A stretch of 64,000 nucleotides of DNA from Actinomycetota bacterium (lineage in GTDB: Bacteria > Actinomycetota > AC-67). The translations under genes were made by a program, and so were the position numbers. Shown one piece after another: positions 8,306-16,645 of the stretch. The DNA is taken from NCBI GenBank assembly GCA_041658565.1, contig JBAZZY010000010.1, positions 1 to 64,000 of the forward strand, read 5' to 3'. Every line of letters begins with the position of its first letter. Positions within the stretch are counted from its first letter, which is position 1. The notes under the pieces are model-generated. The model was not told the DNA's origin and did no database searches. It saw nothing but the letters and a program-made list of their open reading frames with translations.

Positions 8306-9718
8306 CTAGAACCCGGCAACGCAGGTTGAGATCTGCTTCCAGGCTTGCGTGTCTCCGCGATCGAAGGTCTGCCACAAGTTCGTCAGATACCCACCGACTC
8401 GGTGCTTGGGATCTCGCGAGAAGTCGAGGGTACAGTTGGGCGGCTCGGCTCCCTTGTAGCCGGACAACATCATCCCGGCGATCTTGTTTCGGTTGCAGTC
8501 CTTGCCGCAGTCGAGCAGCATCCTGTGGAAGGCTTTCATCGCAATCCACTGGATCCAGTCGATGTCGTTCGGATCACTCTTGTTCCAGTACTTCTTGTAG
8601 TAGGACTGCATCCGCGTGTACTCGGCCGACCATGAGTACTTCGTCTGCGGGTCATACACCGGCGACGCCGATAGTCCCAGAGACGGGGGGAAGCTCTGCA
8701 TCACCTGGCCGACCGTCTCGGTGAGCAGGTTGAACCCCCAGCCGACCATCATCGGGTGCCACTGCTGGCCGTCGGCCTCGGTGACGAAACGCGACCACGC
8801 GACCACGTTCGTGTTGATGAAGGCAACCTCCACCCCGGCGTCCTTGAGACCGACGACGTGCTGGGTGAGAACCTGGTTGTTGTCGGCAATCTCGTAACGT
8901 GGAATGGCTGCCGAATAGCCGAGCTTGCGAAGTTCCGAAGTGAAACTATCGGCGCCGCCCTTCCATCCGTCGCTGGAAACGGTCAGGATGCCGATCTTCT
9001 TGCCCTTGGCCTTCTTCAGAACCATCTGCGCGAACAACTTGCCCATGTGCTCGACGCTGGGCGCGGCACCGAAGGAGTACTTGAGATTCGAGGTGCCCTT
9101 CTCGGTGGCAAAACCGTGGATGTACAACTCTTTGTTCTGCTCGGCGAGCGAGCGGAACGTCGGAGTCTGGTCGAACCCGATGCCGCCGATCATGATCGCC
9201 GGCTTGCGGTCCTGGCATGCGGTGAAAGCTTTCGGCGTGTTGTTGGGGTTGTACCCGTCGTCCTCGTAGTGGAACTCGACGGAGCGGCCGTAGACGCCAC
9301 CCATCTCTTCATTCACCATTCGCCAGTAGGTTTGCTCGAGTTGCGCGGGATCGTTGCCGAACACCGAAGCGAGCGTCAGTCCCGCGTGGGCGCACAGCAT
9401 GATCTTGTTCTTGGTGATCCCTTGAGTGATCGCCGCGCCGGTGAACAGATTCGCCTCGGGAACTCCGCTCTTCGACGTCGGCGGCGTGACCACGATCTTC
9501 GGATCCCCTGAGCGCGTGGCGCGCCCGACCGGAGTGGCCGCCACGGCACTCGGCGTGATGGTCGCGCCCGTCGAGGGATCTATCGACGGGGAAGGCGCGT
9601 CAGACGCTGCCGTGTTCCCCGGCGTGGGATCTCCTCCGGAAGCCTTGGGCTGACCCGAGCAAGCCGTCGCCGTCAGCGCCAGCACAACCGCCGCCACGAA
9701 CATCCGATCGCGGTACAT
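8306..9718 (-). CDS. Liv-type ABC transporter substrate-binding lipoprotein
   Basis: About 470 residues from the ATG at 9718, which has a GGGGGTGATC leader. A lipoprotein signal ends in the lipobox TATAC. A Ser/Thr/Pro-rich linker follows, then a type I periplasmic-binding (Peripla_BP_6, LivJ-like) domain with ITQGITKNKIMLCAHAG, VFGNDPAQL and KKIGILTVSSDGWKGG. It delivers substrate to the LivH/LivMG/LivF transporter encoded divergently. It starts the lipase-ligase operon rather than the permease operon, which ties transport and hydrolysis together. The genuine ligand is probably not a branched-chain amino acid given the neighbours; this is inference. Confidence 0.9.
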   Translation of the reverse strand: MYRDRMFVAAVVLALTATACSGQPKASGGDPTPGNTAASDAPSPSIDPSTGATITPSAVAATPVGRATRSGDPKIVVTPPTSKSGVPEANLFTGAAITQGITKNKIMLCAHAGLTLASVFGNDPAQLEQTYWRMVNEEMGGVYGRSVEFHYEDDGYNPNNTPKAFTACQDRKPAIMIGGIGFDQTPTFRSLAEQNKELYIHGFATEKGTSNLKYSFGAAPSVEHMGKLFAQMVLKKAKGKKIGILTVSSDGWKGGADSFTSELRKLGYSAAIPRYEIADNNQVLTQHVVGLKDAGVEVAFINTNVVAWSRFVTEADGQQWHPMMVGWGFNLLTETVGQVMQSFPPSLGLSASPVYDPQTKYSWSAEYTRMQSYYKKYWNKSDPNDIDWIQWIAMKAFHRMLLDCGKDCNRNKIAGMMLSGYKGAEPPNCTLDFSRDPKHRVGGYLTNLWQTFDRGDTQAWKQISTCVAGF

Positions 9719-9792
9719 GCGATCACCCCCTGTACACGGCTTTTTCGCCGCAGACCCTTGCACTTCCTGCCCGGACCCGATACAAAGCCATC

Positions 9793-9812
9793 ACATGAAT
9801 CACCTGTCATGT
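9793..9812. promoter_or_regulatory. Candidate TetR operator between divergent operons
   Basis: Perfect 6-bp arms ACATGA and TCATGT are separated by 8 bases. The site lies between the start of the TetR-family gene (9834) and the start of the binding-protein operon (9718). Position and symmetry fit an autoregulatory TetR site controlling both directions. Binding is inference. Confidence 0.5.
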
Positions 9813-9833
9813 TGAGACTTGGAGCATTTGTAT

Positions 9834-10514
9834 ATGCCGCGCCCCTCGCTCGTCAAGAGCCCCGCACTCGATGCGCCGAGTTCGCCCCCAACCTCGCGCG
9901 GACGCAAGACGCGCGCGCGCGTTCTGGAAGCGGCCGAGATCGTCTTTGCCGAGCGCGGTTTCGACGAAGCATCGATCGTCCAGATCACCCAGCACGCCGG
10001 CGTCGCGATGGGCACCTTCTACTTGTACTTCCCCAGCAAACAAGCGGTGTTTGCCGAGTTGGTGCGCGATCTCAGCCACCGCCTTCGGGTCGAGATCGCG
10101 CGCGCGGTCGACGGCGCCACGACCCGAGCAGAGATCGAGCGCGAAGGCTTCCGCGCCTTCTTCGAGTTCACCAGGCGTCACCCGGGCCTGTATCGCATCA
10201 TCCGCTCGGCCGAATTCGTCGATCGCGAGGTCTTCGAAGAGCACTACAACCGCCTGGCCGAGGGGTACGTCCACGGGCTGCAACGCGCGATCGACGCCGG
10301 CGAGTTCCGTGAGCAGAACCCGCTCGCGCTCGCCTACATGCTGATGGGAATCGCCGAGATGATCGGCATGCGCTGGATCCTGTGGCGTCCCGAGGGGCAG
10401 GTCCCCGAGGAGTTGCTCGACCAGGTGTCGGAGTTCCTGTTGCACGGCGCTGCCGCACCCCCGGCAAAGCGCGCCCCAAAGACACCCGCGAGGAAAGGGG
10501 CCCGGCGGGGATGA
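9834..10514 (+). CDS. TetR-family transcriptional regulator
   Basis: About 226 residues from the ATG at 9834, with GGAG at 9821-9824; a TTG at 9819 is a less likely start. The N-terminal helix-turn-helix is typical: TRARVLEAAEIVFAERGF, then VAMGTFYLYFPSKQ. The ligand domain ends in an Ala/Pro/Lys-rich tail. It heads a plus-strand operon and overlaps livH by 4 bp. A palindrome in the divergent intergenic region is a likely operator, so it probably represses both the importer and the lipase/ligase operon until an acyl-CoA or acid ligand binds. That ligand class is inferred from the neighbours. Confidence 0.9.
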   Translation: MPRPSLVKSPALDAPSSPPTSRGRKTRARVLEAAEIVFAERGFDEASIVQITQHAGVAMGTFYLYFPSKQAVFAELVRDLSHRLRVEIARAVDGATTRAEIEREGFRAFFEFTRRHPGLYRIIRSAEFVDREVFEEHYNRLAEGYVHGLQRAIDAGEFREQNPLALAYMLMGIAEMIGMRWILWRPEGQVPEELLDQVSEFLLHGAAAPPAKRAPKTPARKGARRG

Positions 10515-11374
10515 CGCGCGCGCTGGTCATCGGCGTTTCCGTCGGCGCGATCTACGGAATGCTGGCGCTCGGCATCACGCTCGTCTACAAGACCACCCGC
10601 GTCCTTAACTTCGGCCTCGCCGAGATGGGAACCTTCGCCACCTACCTCACGTGGCAAGCAGTCGTACGCTGGCACTGGCCCTGGGTCGCGGGAGCGCCGC
10701 TCGCCGTCCTGATCGTGACGTTGATCGGACTGGCGTTTGAACGCTTCGTCGTGCGTCCCAACATCGACGCTTCGCGCGTGTCCCTGCTGATCGCAACGGT
10801 CGGTCTGAGTTTCTTGCTGTTCGGCCTCGAACTCGGTTTCTGGGGACCGAGCCCGCAGTTGCTGCCCTCCCCCTTCCGAGGGAGCGGGCCTGAAATCCTC
10901 GGCGTGTTCGTCCAACCGCTGCGGTTGTTCGCGCTCGGAACGACCGCGGTCGTCGGTATCGGTCTCATGCTGTTACTAAAGAGAACGACGTTCGGACTCG
11001 GCGTGCTGGCGGCCGCGCACGACCCGATCACCATCCGCCTGATGGGCGTGCGCTTGTCGCGGATCTCTATGTTCGCGTGGGGAACGTCGGCCGCGCTCGC
11101 AGCCGTGACCGGCATCGTGCTCTCTCCGGCGGTCGGAACCTTCTTCCCCTTCTCGCTCACGTTCTTCTTCCCACGCGCGCTCGCGGCCGCGCTCCTGGGC
11201 GGCCTCACCAGTCTGCCGGGCGCGTTCGTCGGAGGCGTCGCCATCGGCGTTCTGGAAGCATCCTTGCAGCAGGCGTTTCCGTCGACTTCGGGGATCGTCG
11301 AAGCGGGGCTCTTCGCGGTGGTGCTCTCGGTGCTGCTGCTGCGGCCGCAGGGACTGCTGGGGAAGGCCGCATGA
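10511..11374 (+). CDS. livH: Branched-chain amino acid-type ABC permease LivH
   Basis: About 287 residues from the ATG at 10511, overlapping the regulator stop. The protein is almost wholly hydrophobic, with about eight membrane segments. It carries LivH family phrases: ALGITLVYKTTRVLNFGLAE near the N-terminus, the cytoplasmic-loop region DPITIRLMGV, and AALLGGLTSLPGAFVGGV near the C-terminus. It forms the transmembrane pore with the LivM half of the next gene. The Liv label describes the family, not the substrate. Confidence 0.93.
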   Translation: MTRALVIGVSVGAIYGMLALGITLVYKTTRVLNFGLAEMGTFATYLTWQAVVRWHWPWVAGAPLAVLIVTLIGLAFERFVVRPNIDASRVSLLIATVGLSFLLFGLELGFWGPSPQLLPSPFRGSGPEILGVFVQPLRLFALGTTAVVGIGLMLLLKRTTFGLGVLAAAHDPITIRLMGVRLSRISMFAWGTSAALAAVTGIVLSPAVGTFFPFSLTFFFPRALAAALLGGLTSLPGAFVGGVAIGVLEASLQQAFPSTSGIVEAGLFAVVLSVLLLRPQGLLGKAA

Positions 11375-13191
11375 AGTTGCGACGGTCGGCGCTGGTAGCG
11401 CTTGCGCTCATCGTGGCGCCGGTCCTGCTCGGCCGTGTCGCGCCGGGAGTCCTCAACAACGAACGATCCACCATCCTTGCGCTCGCGCTGGTCATGGCGA
11501 TCGGCGCGCTCAGCCTGAACGTCTTGATGGGTTACACCGGGCAGATCTCTCTCGGACATGCGGCATTCATGGGTGTGGGAGCCTTCGCTACCGGATTGAT
11601 CACCGGCAAGGCAGGACTCTCGTTCGCTCTCGGGCTCGCCGTCTCGGCAATCGCCGGTGCCGCCTTCGCGTTCTTGGTCGGCCTTCCGGCGCTGCGGATC
11701 CGCGGCCTGTCACTTGCGATCTCGACCATCGCGTTCGCCGAGATGATGGCGAGGCTGGTCTTCCCCGCGCGCGCCATCAGCGGCGGCCACGTCGGCCTCA
11801 CGGTTCCGCGGCCGCGCTTCGGCTCCTTCGTCGTCGCCCGCAACTCCGACTACCTCGCGCTCGTCATCGCACTCGTGATCGTGGTGTGGATCATCGACCG
11901 CAATGTCACCGGAACGCGGCTCGGGCGCGCGCTTCACGGGATCCGCGAGGACGAGAACGTCGCGGCCTCCTTCGGCGTGGACGTTCCGCGCTTCAAGCTC
12001 ACCGCGTTCGTGCTTGCCGGGACACTCGCCGGTGTCGCCGGCGCGCTGCACGCTCCCCTGCTCTCGCTCGCACAGTCCGAGGCGTACACGCTGCAGTTGT
12101 CGCTGCAGTTCGTGATCATCGTCGTGGTCGGCGGCCTCGGATCGCGCGTCGGAGTGATGGTCGCCGCGATCTTCTTCGGCGTCCTGCCGGAGGTCTTCGG
12201 TTTCTTGCAGGCATGGCAGTTCGCCGTGGGCGCCGGACTACTCGTCTACACGCTCGCGCGCCATCCCGGCGGCATCGCGCAAGCGTTGCGCGAATCGGCC
12301 GAGCGCAAGCGTCGTCCCGACGAGGAGGACGACACCGACCGCGGCCTGCCCGATCTGCCGCACGTAAGCGTCGGGCGCGCGCGCCCCGAGTCTCCCGCCG
12401 ACGGCGTGCTGCTGCGCGCGCGCGACGTCTCGGTTCGCTTCGGAGGGCTGCAGGCACTCGACGGCGCCGAGATCGCAGTCCGCGAGAACTCCATCGCCGG
12501 CTTGATCGGACCTAATGGGGCAGGAAAGACCACGTTTTTCAACGTGCTTTCGGGCTTCCAGCCGCACGAGCGCGGACGCGTTGAGTTCCTCGGGCGCGAT
12601 GTCACCGCACTCGGTCCGCACCGGCGCGCCGCAATGGGCGTCGGACGCACCTTCCAACTCGCCGGGCTCGCGCGCAACCTCTCGGTCGAAGAGAACTTCC
12701 TTTTGGCGCAGCACTCTCTGGCCGGCTACGGCGCGATCGAAGCAATCGTTCGCTCGCCGCGCGCGCGCCGCGAGGAGGCCGCGATGCGTCGGCGCGCGCG
12801 CGAGGCGCTGGTCGCACTCGGCTTCGAGCGCTACGCCGAGCGCGCGGTGAGCACACTCTCGGGCGGCCAGCAGCGCCTGGTTGAACTCGGATGCGCGCTG
12901 GTCACCGGACCCTCGCTCCTGCTGCTCGACGAACCGTCGGCGGGCCTTAGCCCCGCCGCAACCGAGAGCCTCGCGGAGCGACTTCGCACCGTGCGCGACG
13001 AACACGGTGTGACCATCTTGTTGATCGAGCACCACATCCCGCTCGTCGCCGCCGTGTGCGACGAAGTCACCGTGTTCAACCTCGGAACCCTGCTCGCCTC
13101 GGGCCCCACCGCCGACGTGATCGGCAATCCCGCCGTCATCGCAGCCTACTTGGGTGAGGACGCGGCGGCGGACGAGGAGGCGGTGAAATGA
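11371..13191 (+). CDS. LivM-LivG fusion: ABC permease joined to ABC ATPase
   Basis: About 606 residues from the ATG at 11371, overlapping livH by 4 bp. Residues 1 to about 310 are a LivM permease (LSLNVLMGYTGQISLGHAAF, GLPALRIRGLSLAISTIAFA, GLGSRVGVMVAAIFFG). A charged linker near 310-350 follows. A complete LivG ATPase then has Walker A GPNGAGKTTFFN, signature LSGGQQRLVELG, and Walker B LLLDEPSAGLS. Reading is continuous across the junction. Fusion fixes one permease to one ATPase; the partner subunits are LivH and LivF on either side. Confidence 0.93.
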   Translation: MKLRRSALVALALIVAPVLLGRVAPGVLNNERSTILALALVMAIGALSLNVLMGYTGQISLGHAAFMGVGAFATGLITGKAGLSFALGLAVSAIAGAAFAFLVGLPALRIRGLSLAISTIAFAEMMARLVFPARAISGGHVGLTVPRPRFGSFVVARNSDYLALVIALVIVVWIIDRNVTGTRLGRALHGIREDENVAASFGVDVPRFKLTAFVLAGTLAGVAGALHAPLLSLAQSEAYTLQLSLQFVIIVVVGGLGSRVGVMVAAIFFGVLPEVFGFLQAWQFAVGAGLLVYTLARHPGGIAQALRESAERKRRPDEEDDTDRGLPDLPHVSVGRARPESPADGVLLRARDVSVRFGGLQALDGAEIAVRENSIAGLIGPNGAGKTTFFNVLSGFQPHERGRVEFLGRDVTALGPHRRAAMGVGRTFQLAGLARNLSVEENFLLAQHSLAGYGAIEAIVRSPRARREEAAMRRRAREALVALGFERYAERAVSTLSGGQQRLVELGCALVTGPSLLLLDEPSAGLSPAATESLAERLRTVRDEHGVTILLIEHHIPLVAAVCDEVTVFNLGTLLASGPTADVIGNPAVIAAYLGEDAAADEEAVK

Positions 13192-13967
13192 CCGTCGAAA
13201 ACCCGATGCTGGAAGTGCGCGGTCTGGTCTCCGGATTCGGCCACAACACCGTTCTGCACGGCGTGAACCTCACCGTCGGGCGTGGTGAGTTCGCCGCGCT
13301 GCTCGGACTCAACGGCGCCGGCAAGTCGGTCACGCTCAAGAACATCTCGGGTTTGCTCACCCCCTGGAAGGGCTCGGTCATCCTCGACGGGCGCGACATC
13401 ACCAAGCTCGACCCGGAAGACCGCGTGCTCGCCGGACTTGGTCACGTCCCCCAGGGACGCCAGGTATTCCCGCACCTGTCGGTGGCCGAGAACCTGCGCC
13501 TCGGCGGCGCGACCGTTCGCGACCGCGCGCGCTACAACGACGCGCTGGCGCGCGTATACGAGTCGTTCCCGCGCTTGGGCGAGCGCCGCGCGCAACTCGC
13601 CGGAACGCTCTCCGGCGGAGAGCAAGCCATGCTCGCGGTCGGGCGCGCGCTCATGCCCTCGCCGCGCCTGGTGCTGATCGACGAGCCGTCGGCCGGCCTG
13701 TCCCCCATCGCGCTCGCGGAGTTGCTGGGAATCATCCGCGAGGTCAACCGCACCGGGGTGACCGTGCTGATGGTCGAGCAAAACACAACGTTTACCTTGC
13801 GGATCGCAGACACCATCCATGTGATGCAGAAAGGAAGCATCGTGCTGTCATCGGCCGTGTCTGAGTTGTCGGACCCGAACGAACTGCTCGCGCACCTCGG
13901 CGTCGGCGCGCTCATGCGCGACCGCATCGCGCGCGAAGTTGCCGCGCGCCGCGGCGCGTCTTCCTGA
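13188..13967 (+). CDS. livF: Liv-type ABC transporter ATPase LivF
   Basis: 259 residues; the ATG at 13188 overlaps the fusion gene's stop. Walker A is LNGAGKSV, the signature LSGGEQAMLAVGRAL, Walker B LVLIDEPSAGLS, and there is an H-loop-region VEQNTTFTL. LivF-type GLGHVPQGRQVFPHLSV is present. It powers import with the LivG half of the preceding protein. It is the last gene of the TetR-livH-livMG-livF operon; the next gene is convergent. Confidence 0.93.
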   Translation: MTVENPMLEVRGLVSGFGHNTVLHGVNLTVGRGEFAALLGLNGAGKSVTLKNISGLLTPWKGSVILDGRDITKLDPEDRVLAGLGHVPQGRQVFPHLSVAENLRLGGATVRDRARYNDALARVYESFPRLGERRAQLAGTLSGGEQAMLAVGRALMPSPRLVLIDEPSAGLSPIALAELLGIIREVNRTGVTVLMVEQNTTFTLRIADTIHVMQKGSIVLSSAVSELSDPNELLAHLGVGALMRDRIAREVAARRGASS

Positions 13968-14009
13968 GTCCCTACGCGCGCGCCGTCGACGGTATCGGCA
14001 TGCCGCACC

Positions 14010-14639
14010 TCAAGGGACCACCACGCCGACCGAATTGGATCTCCAGCCGTCACCCCGGAATGCGGCTGCGCGCGACGGCCCGACGGCAACCCACGAACCG
14101 CTGACCAGATAACGTCCGGACGGCAAGGAGCCGCCGCCACAGACCGATCCGTCCCACGCGACCTCAGCGGAGCCCTCCTCCCCCGCGCGTAGCACCGCCA
14201 CCCATGCCGGATGATCGAACTCGCGTCCGAAGGCCCACCGCCACACGACGCCGGAGGCATCCTCCACCCAGAAATCGAACTCCTGCTCGCCCTGTTGGTA
14301 GGCCAAGTCTGTAGTCCCGCGGTTTCGCGCCGTGAGTCGAAATACCCAGTTGCCGGAATCCCCTTGGACATCCAACCGCACCTCGACATCCTTGGGAGCC
14401 TTGCCGGCGCGTCCGGGCGATCCACAATCGATGGTCCGGCCAACCGAAGACAGGAGCCCGCGCGACGCATCCACCCTCGGCTCCTCAGTACCACGACCTC
14501 CGGATGAGCAGCCGGAGCCGACGAGAAGAACCAGAGCCAAGCCTGCGGCACCAAGTCGCCCGAGAGACGCACCGAACAGCCAAGAACTCACAGAATCGTC
14601 CACGTTCCACCCCGTTCGCGAGATCAGACTTAGGGCCAC
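14010..14639 (-). CDS. Lipoprotein with BsuPI-like beta-sandwich domain
   Basis: About 209 residues. The N-terminal region holds a lipoprotein signal (LALVLLVGSGC) beginning near residue 30, so translation may start at an internal codon rather than the ATG at 14639. The mature part has the layout of the BsuPI domain of the Bacillus intracellular proteinase inhibitor: LTARNRGTTDLAYQQGEQ, FDFWVEDASGVVWRW, RAGEEGSAEVAWDG, then LPSGRYLVSGSW. It lies next to a secreted S1 protease gene on the same strand, so a protease-inhibitor or protease-tuning role is possible but unproven. Confidence 0.65.
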   Translation of the reverse strand: MALSLISRTGWNVDDSVSSWLFGASLGRLGAAGLALVLLVGSGCSSGGRGTEEPRVDASRGLLSSVGRTIDCGSPGRAGKAPKDVEVRLDVQGDSGNWVFRLTARNRGTTDLAYQQGEQEFDFWVEDASGVVWRWAFGREFDHPAWVAVLRAGEEGSAEVAWDGSVCGGGSLPSGRYLVSGSWVAVGPSRAAAFRGDGWRSNSVGVVVP

Positions 14640-14845
14640 GCGCGGCAGTTCCCGGGGCGAGGCATGAGCCCGTCCGCTTCAGGACGCGGTCTACTCCAGG
14701 ACTCACACCGACCACACGCGACGTTCTCCCAGCGCGGGTATCCCGCCGCCCCGTGCCATCCACGCAAACCCCCGGCGAGCCCCAGACCACTGGACACAAG
14801 GCATCCGACCCGAGCGCGCAGGTCACGAGTCCGCGCTCCGAACGC

Positions 14846-16099
14846 TCAGCAGCTTCCAGCTGCGCATGTGTTCAACGGTCCGAGTTCTGTCGATAGCTGG
14901 ATGTTGCCGATCGCCGAGAAATACGAAGTATTCCAGTCGTTCTTGGGGCCGCCCCAGAGAATCCCTTTCAGGTTGACGTCTCCGACCGGCAGTCCCTCCC
15001 GCGCGATCATCGCGCTCCCGCTATCGCCATTGTAGGAAAACGCATTCGTCACGTACTGACAGAGCAGCGTGATGTTCGTCTCGTCAACATTGATGTCAAG
15101 GCATGTGCCCGTGACTGTTCCACTCGAGTAGCCGCTACTCGCACCGACTTTGGCAATTCCGCGTCCCGAGATCGGAGCAGTCTCACCCTTAACCGTGTAC
15201 TTGCTCGTCCCGTTCCACGCGGGGACCGGGGGCGGGTCACCGGTTGTCGAAGACGCGGATGCGATCTTGCCTTGCTCAACGGTGGCCGTGGGTTGCAGGC
15301 TGAAGAAGGCCGAGTCGCTGTATCGACACACTCGCCCTGTTGGGCATCCCATGATCCCTGCGGCGAATTCCGGATCGCGCTCCTCAGTCCCGACCCACAC
15401 AGCCACAACTGGTTGCCCCATAACCGTGCCCTCTTCGCCACCCCACGTGTCTGTACAGTGGGAGTTGGTCACGAAACCCTGCATGGTGCCCATCTTCGCG
15501 TTAAACCCTAGGGTGCACCACCCCCACAGGGTCTCAATCTTCAAACCCCCCACCATTGGCCGATGATAATCCTGAAGATTGCTGCGAAACTGAGGTCGCC
15601 TGCCCCGAGCCAGTTTGATCGCGCCTGTCGGAATCCCGACCTCAGCAAGCCTGGCCTCAATCGCAGCCACCTGCTCTGGGGTGCCGTCCACTTCGATGCG
15701 GACGACATTGTCGCGCTCTGCCACATCAGTCGATACCGCCCCCGGCATCGACAGGACTTCCTGGGTCGCGCGGGCTTGCCATGTCTTCAACTCCTCAAAG
15801 CGGTATGTGCTGGCGACCCCAATGACGGAAAACGTACGTAGGTCCCCGACGACATCGAACAGCGCGTCCGCTGCCTGGATGGCAAGGGCTCGATCCCCGC
15901 CGACAACGCCGACATATACCCTGTGTAACGCCTCATCTACAAAGGCGCCTGCAAACTCGGGCACCTGGTGCGAAACCTCGAGGAACACGCCATCGCCAAC
16001 TGCGGTCACCGATGTTGTTGGGGTGTCCGGTGACGATTCGCTCACCGCGGGAAGAATAAGAAGAAGCACTGTCATCGCGGAGACAAGGATTCGGCTCAT
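14846..16099 (-). CDS. Secreted trypsin-like (S1) serine protease with pro-domain
   Basis: About 417 residues from the ATG at 16099, with an AAGGGGGA leader. A signal peptide (MSRILVSAMTVLLLILPAVS) is followed by a pro-region of roughly 140 residues that resembles alpha-lytic protease pro-domains. The catalytic domain has His in TNSHC, Asp in RYSDSAFF and Ser in YNGDSGSAM. Several Cys suggest disulfides. The protein is probably exported and self-processed. The reading frame stays open upstream through a CA-repeat, but the signal peptide and ribosome site favour 16099. Confidence 0.85.
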   Translation of the reverse strand: MSRILVSAMTVLLLILPAVSESSPDTPTTSVTAVGDGVFLEVSHQVPEFAGAFVDEALHRVYVGVVGGDRALAIQAADALFDVVGDLRTFSVIGVASTYRFEELKTWQARATQEVLSMPGAVSTDVAERDNVVRIEVDGTPEQVAAIEARLAEVGIPTGAIKLARGRRPQFRSNLQDYHRPMVGGLKIETLWGWCTLGFNAKMGTMQGFVTNSHCTDTWGGEEGTVMGQPVVAVWVGTEERDPEFAAGIMGCPTGRVCRYSDSAFFSLQPTATVEQGKIASASSTTGDPPPVPAWNGTSKYTVKGETAPISGRGIAKVGASSGYSSGTVTGTCLDINVDETNITLLCQYVTNAFSYNGDSGSAMIAREGLPVGDVNLKGILWGGPKNDWNTSYFSAIGNIQLSTELGPLNTCAAGSC

Positions 16100-16210
16100 C
16101 ACGCGTCCCCCTTGGGATCGGCAACAGACAGGCAGGCGTTCCGTCCCGGTCGACGCTTTCGGATGCCGAGGATGGATGAGTGGGCCGACGCCAGGACAAA
16201 AGAGTAAATA

Positions 16211-16226
16211 ACACACACACACACAC
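16211..16226. repeat. (AC)8 dinucleotide repeat
   Basis: Eight AC units lie about 110 bp upstream of the S1 protease start codon, in an otherwise A/T-richer leader. Such tracts can change length by slippage and alter promoter spacing. No effect is shown here. Confidence 0.85.
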
Positions 16227-16283
16227 TGTCAAGGGCCCGACGAGGGGCTCGCGAACAACGCGATTCGCTGCTCGTAGGGAGGC

Positions 16284-16414
16284 CTACGCGCGCGCCGCGC
16301 GCGCGACGTTGTCGATCAGCATGGCCACGGTCATTGGGCCGACTCCGCCGGGGACAGGAGTGATCGCGCTCGCGATCTCGGACACCGGCCCGAAGTCCAC
16401 GTCGCCGATCAAGC
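16284..16414 (-). pseudogene. Displaced partial copy of the folD 3' end
   Basis: About 130 bp nearly identical to the last 43 codons of the intact folD at 17118-17969, in the same orientation, with about four substitutions and a TAG instead of TAA stop. It encodes only the GGVGPMTVAML tail of FolD and cannot be functional. About 700 bp holding two small genes separates it from intact folD. It records a duplication or a past integration at the folD terminus. Confidence 0.9.
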
Positions 16415-16645
16415 CGGCGCGCGTCGGCGAACGAAGAACAGCCAAACCCAGTACATCGTTACGCCGAAGCCCGGCGCCAGCAGAATGAGGACGACCCACA
16501 CCCAAACCCGCGCGCGCGCGGCGTGAACGAGCGACGCGATCGTCACCGACAGCAGGATCAGCGGCAGGACTACGGCCAGGCCACCTCGCCACGGATCCGA
16601 CGAGGGGGCCCGCGTGACCTGCGCCCACAGAACTAGCGCGACCAC
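16409..16645 (-). CDS. Small two-helix membrane protein (PLDc_N-like)
   Basis: 78 residues from a GTG at 16645, overlapping the upstream gene by 13 bp. There are two membrane segments: GGLAVVLPLILLSVTIASLV, and a Trp-rich one around VWVWVVLILLAPGFGVTMYW. The W...LAP..G..MYW pattern resembles the PLDc_N membrane motif. The last codons and stop fall inside the folD duplicate, so its C-terminus may have been set by the rearrangement. Function unknown. Confidence 0.6.
   Translation of the reverse strand: MVALVLWAQVTRAPSSDPWRGGLAVVLPLILLSVTIASLVHAARARVWVWVVLILLAPGFGVTMYWVWLFFVRRRAPA

Noticed and set aside
11077..11370. N-terminal extension of the LivM-LivG fusion
   Set aside because: Arg-rich out-of-frame reading of livH; the ATG at 11371 overlaps the livH stop as in the rest of the operon.
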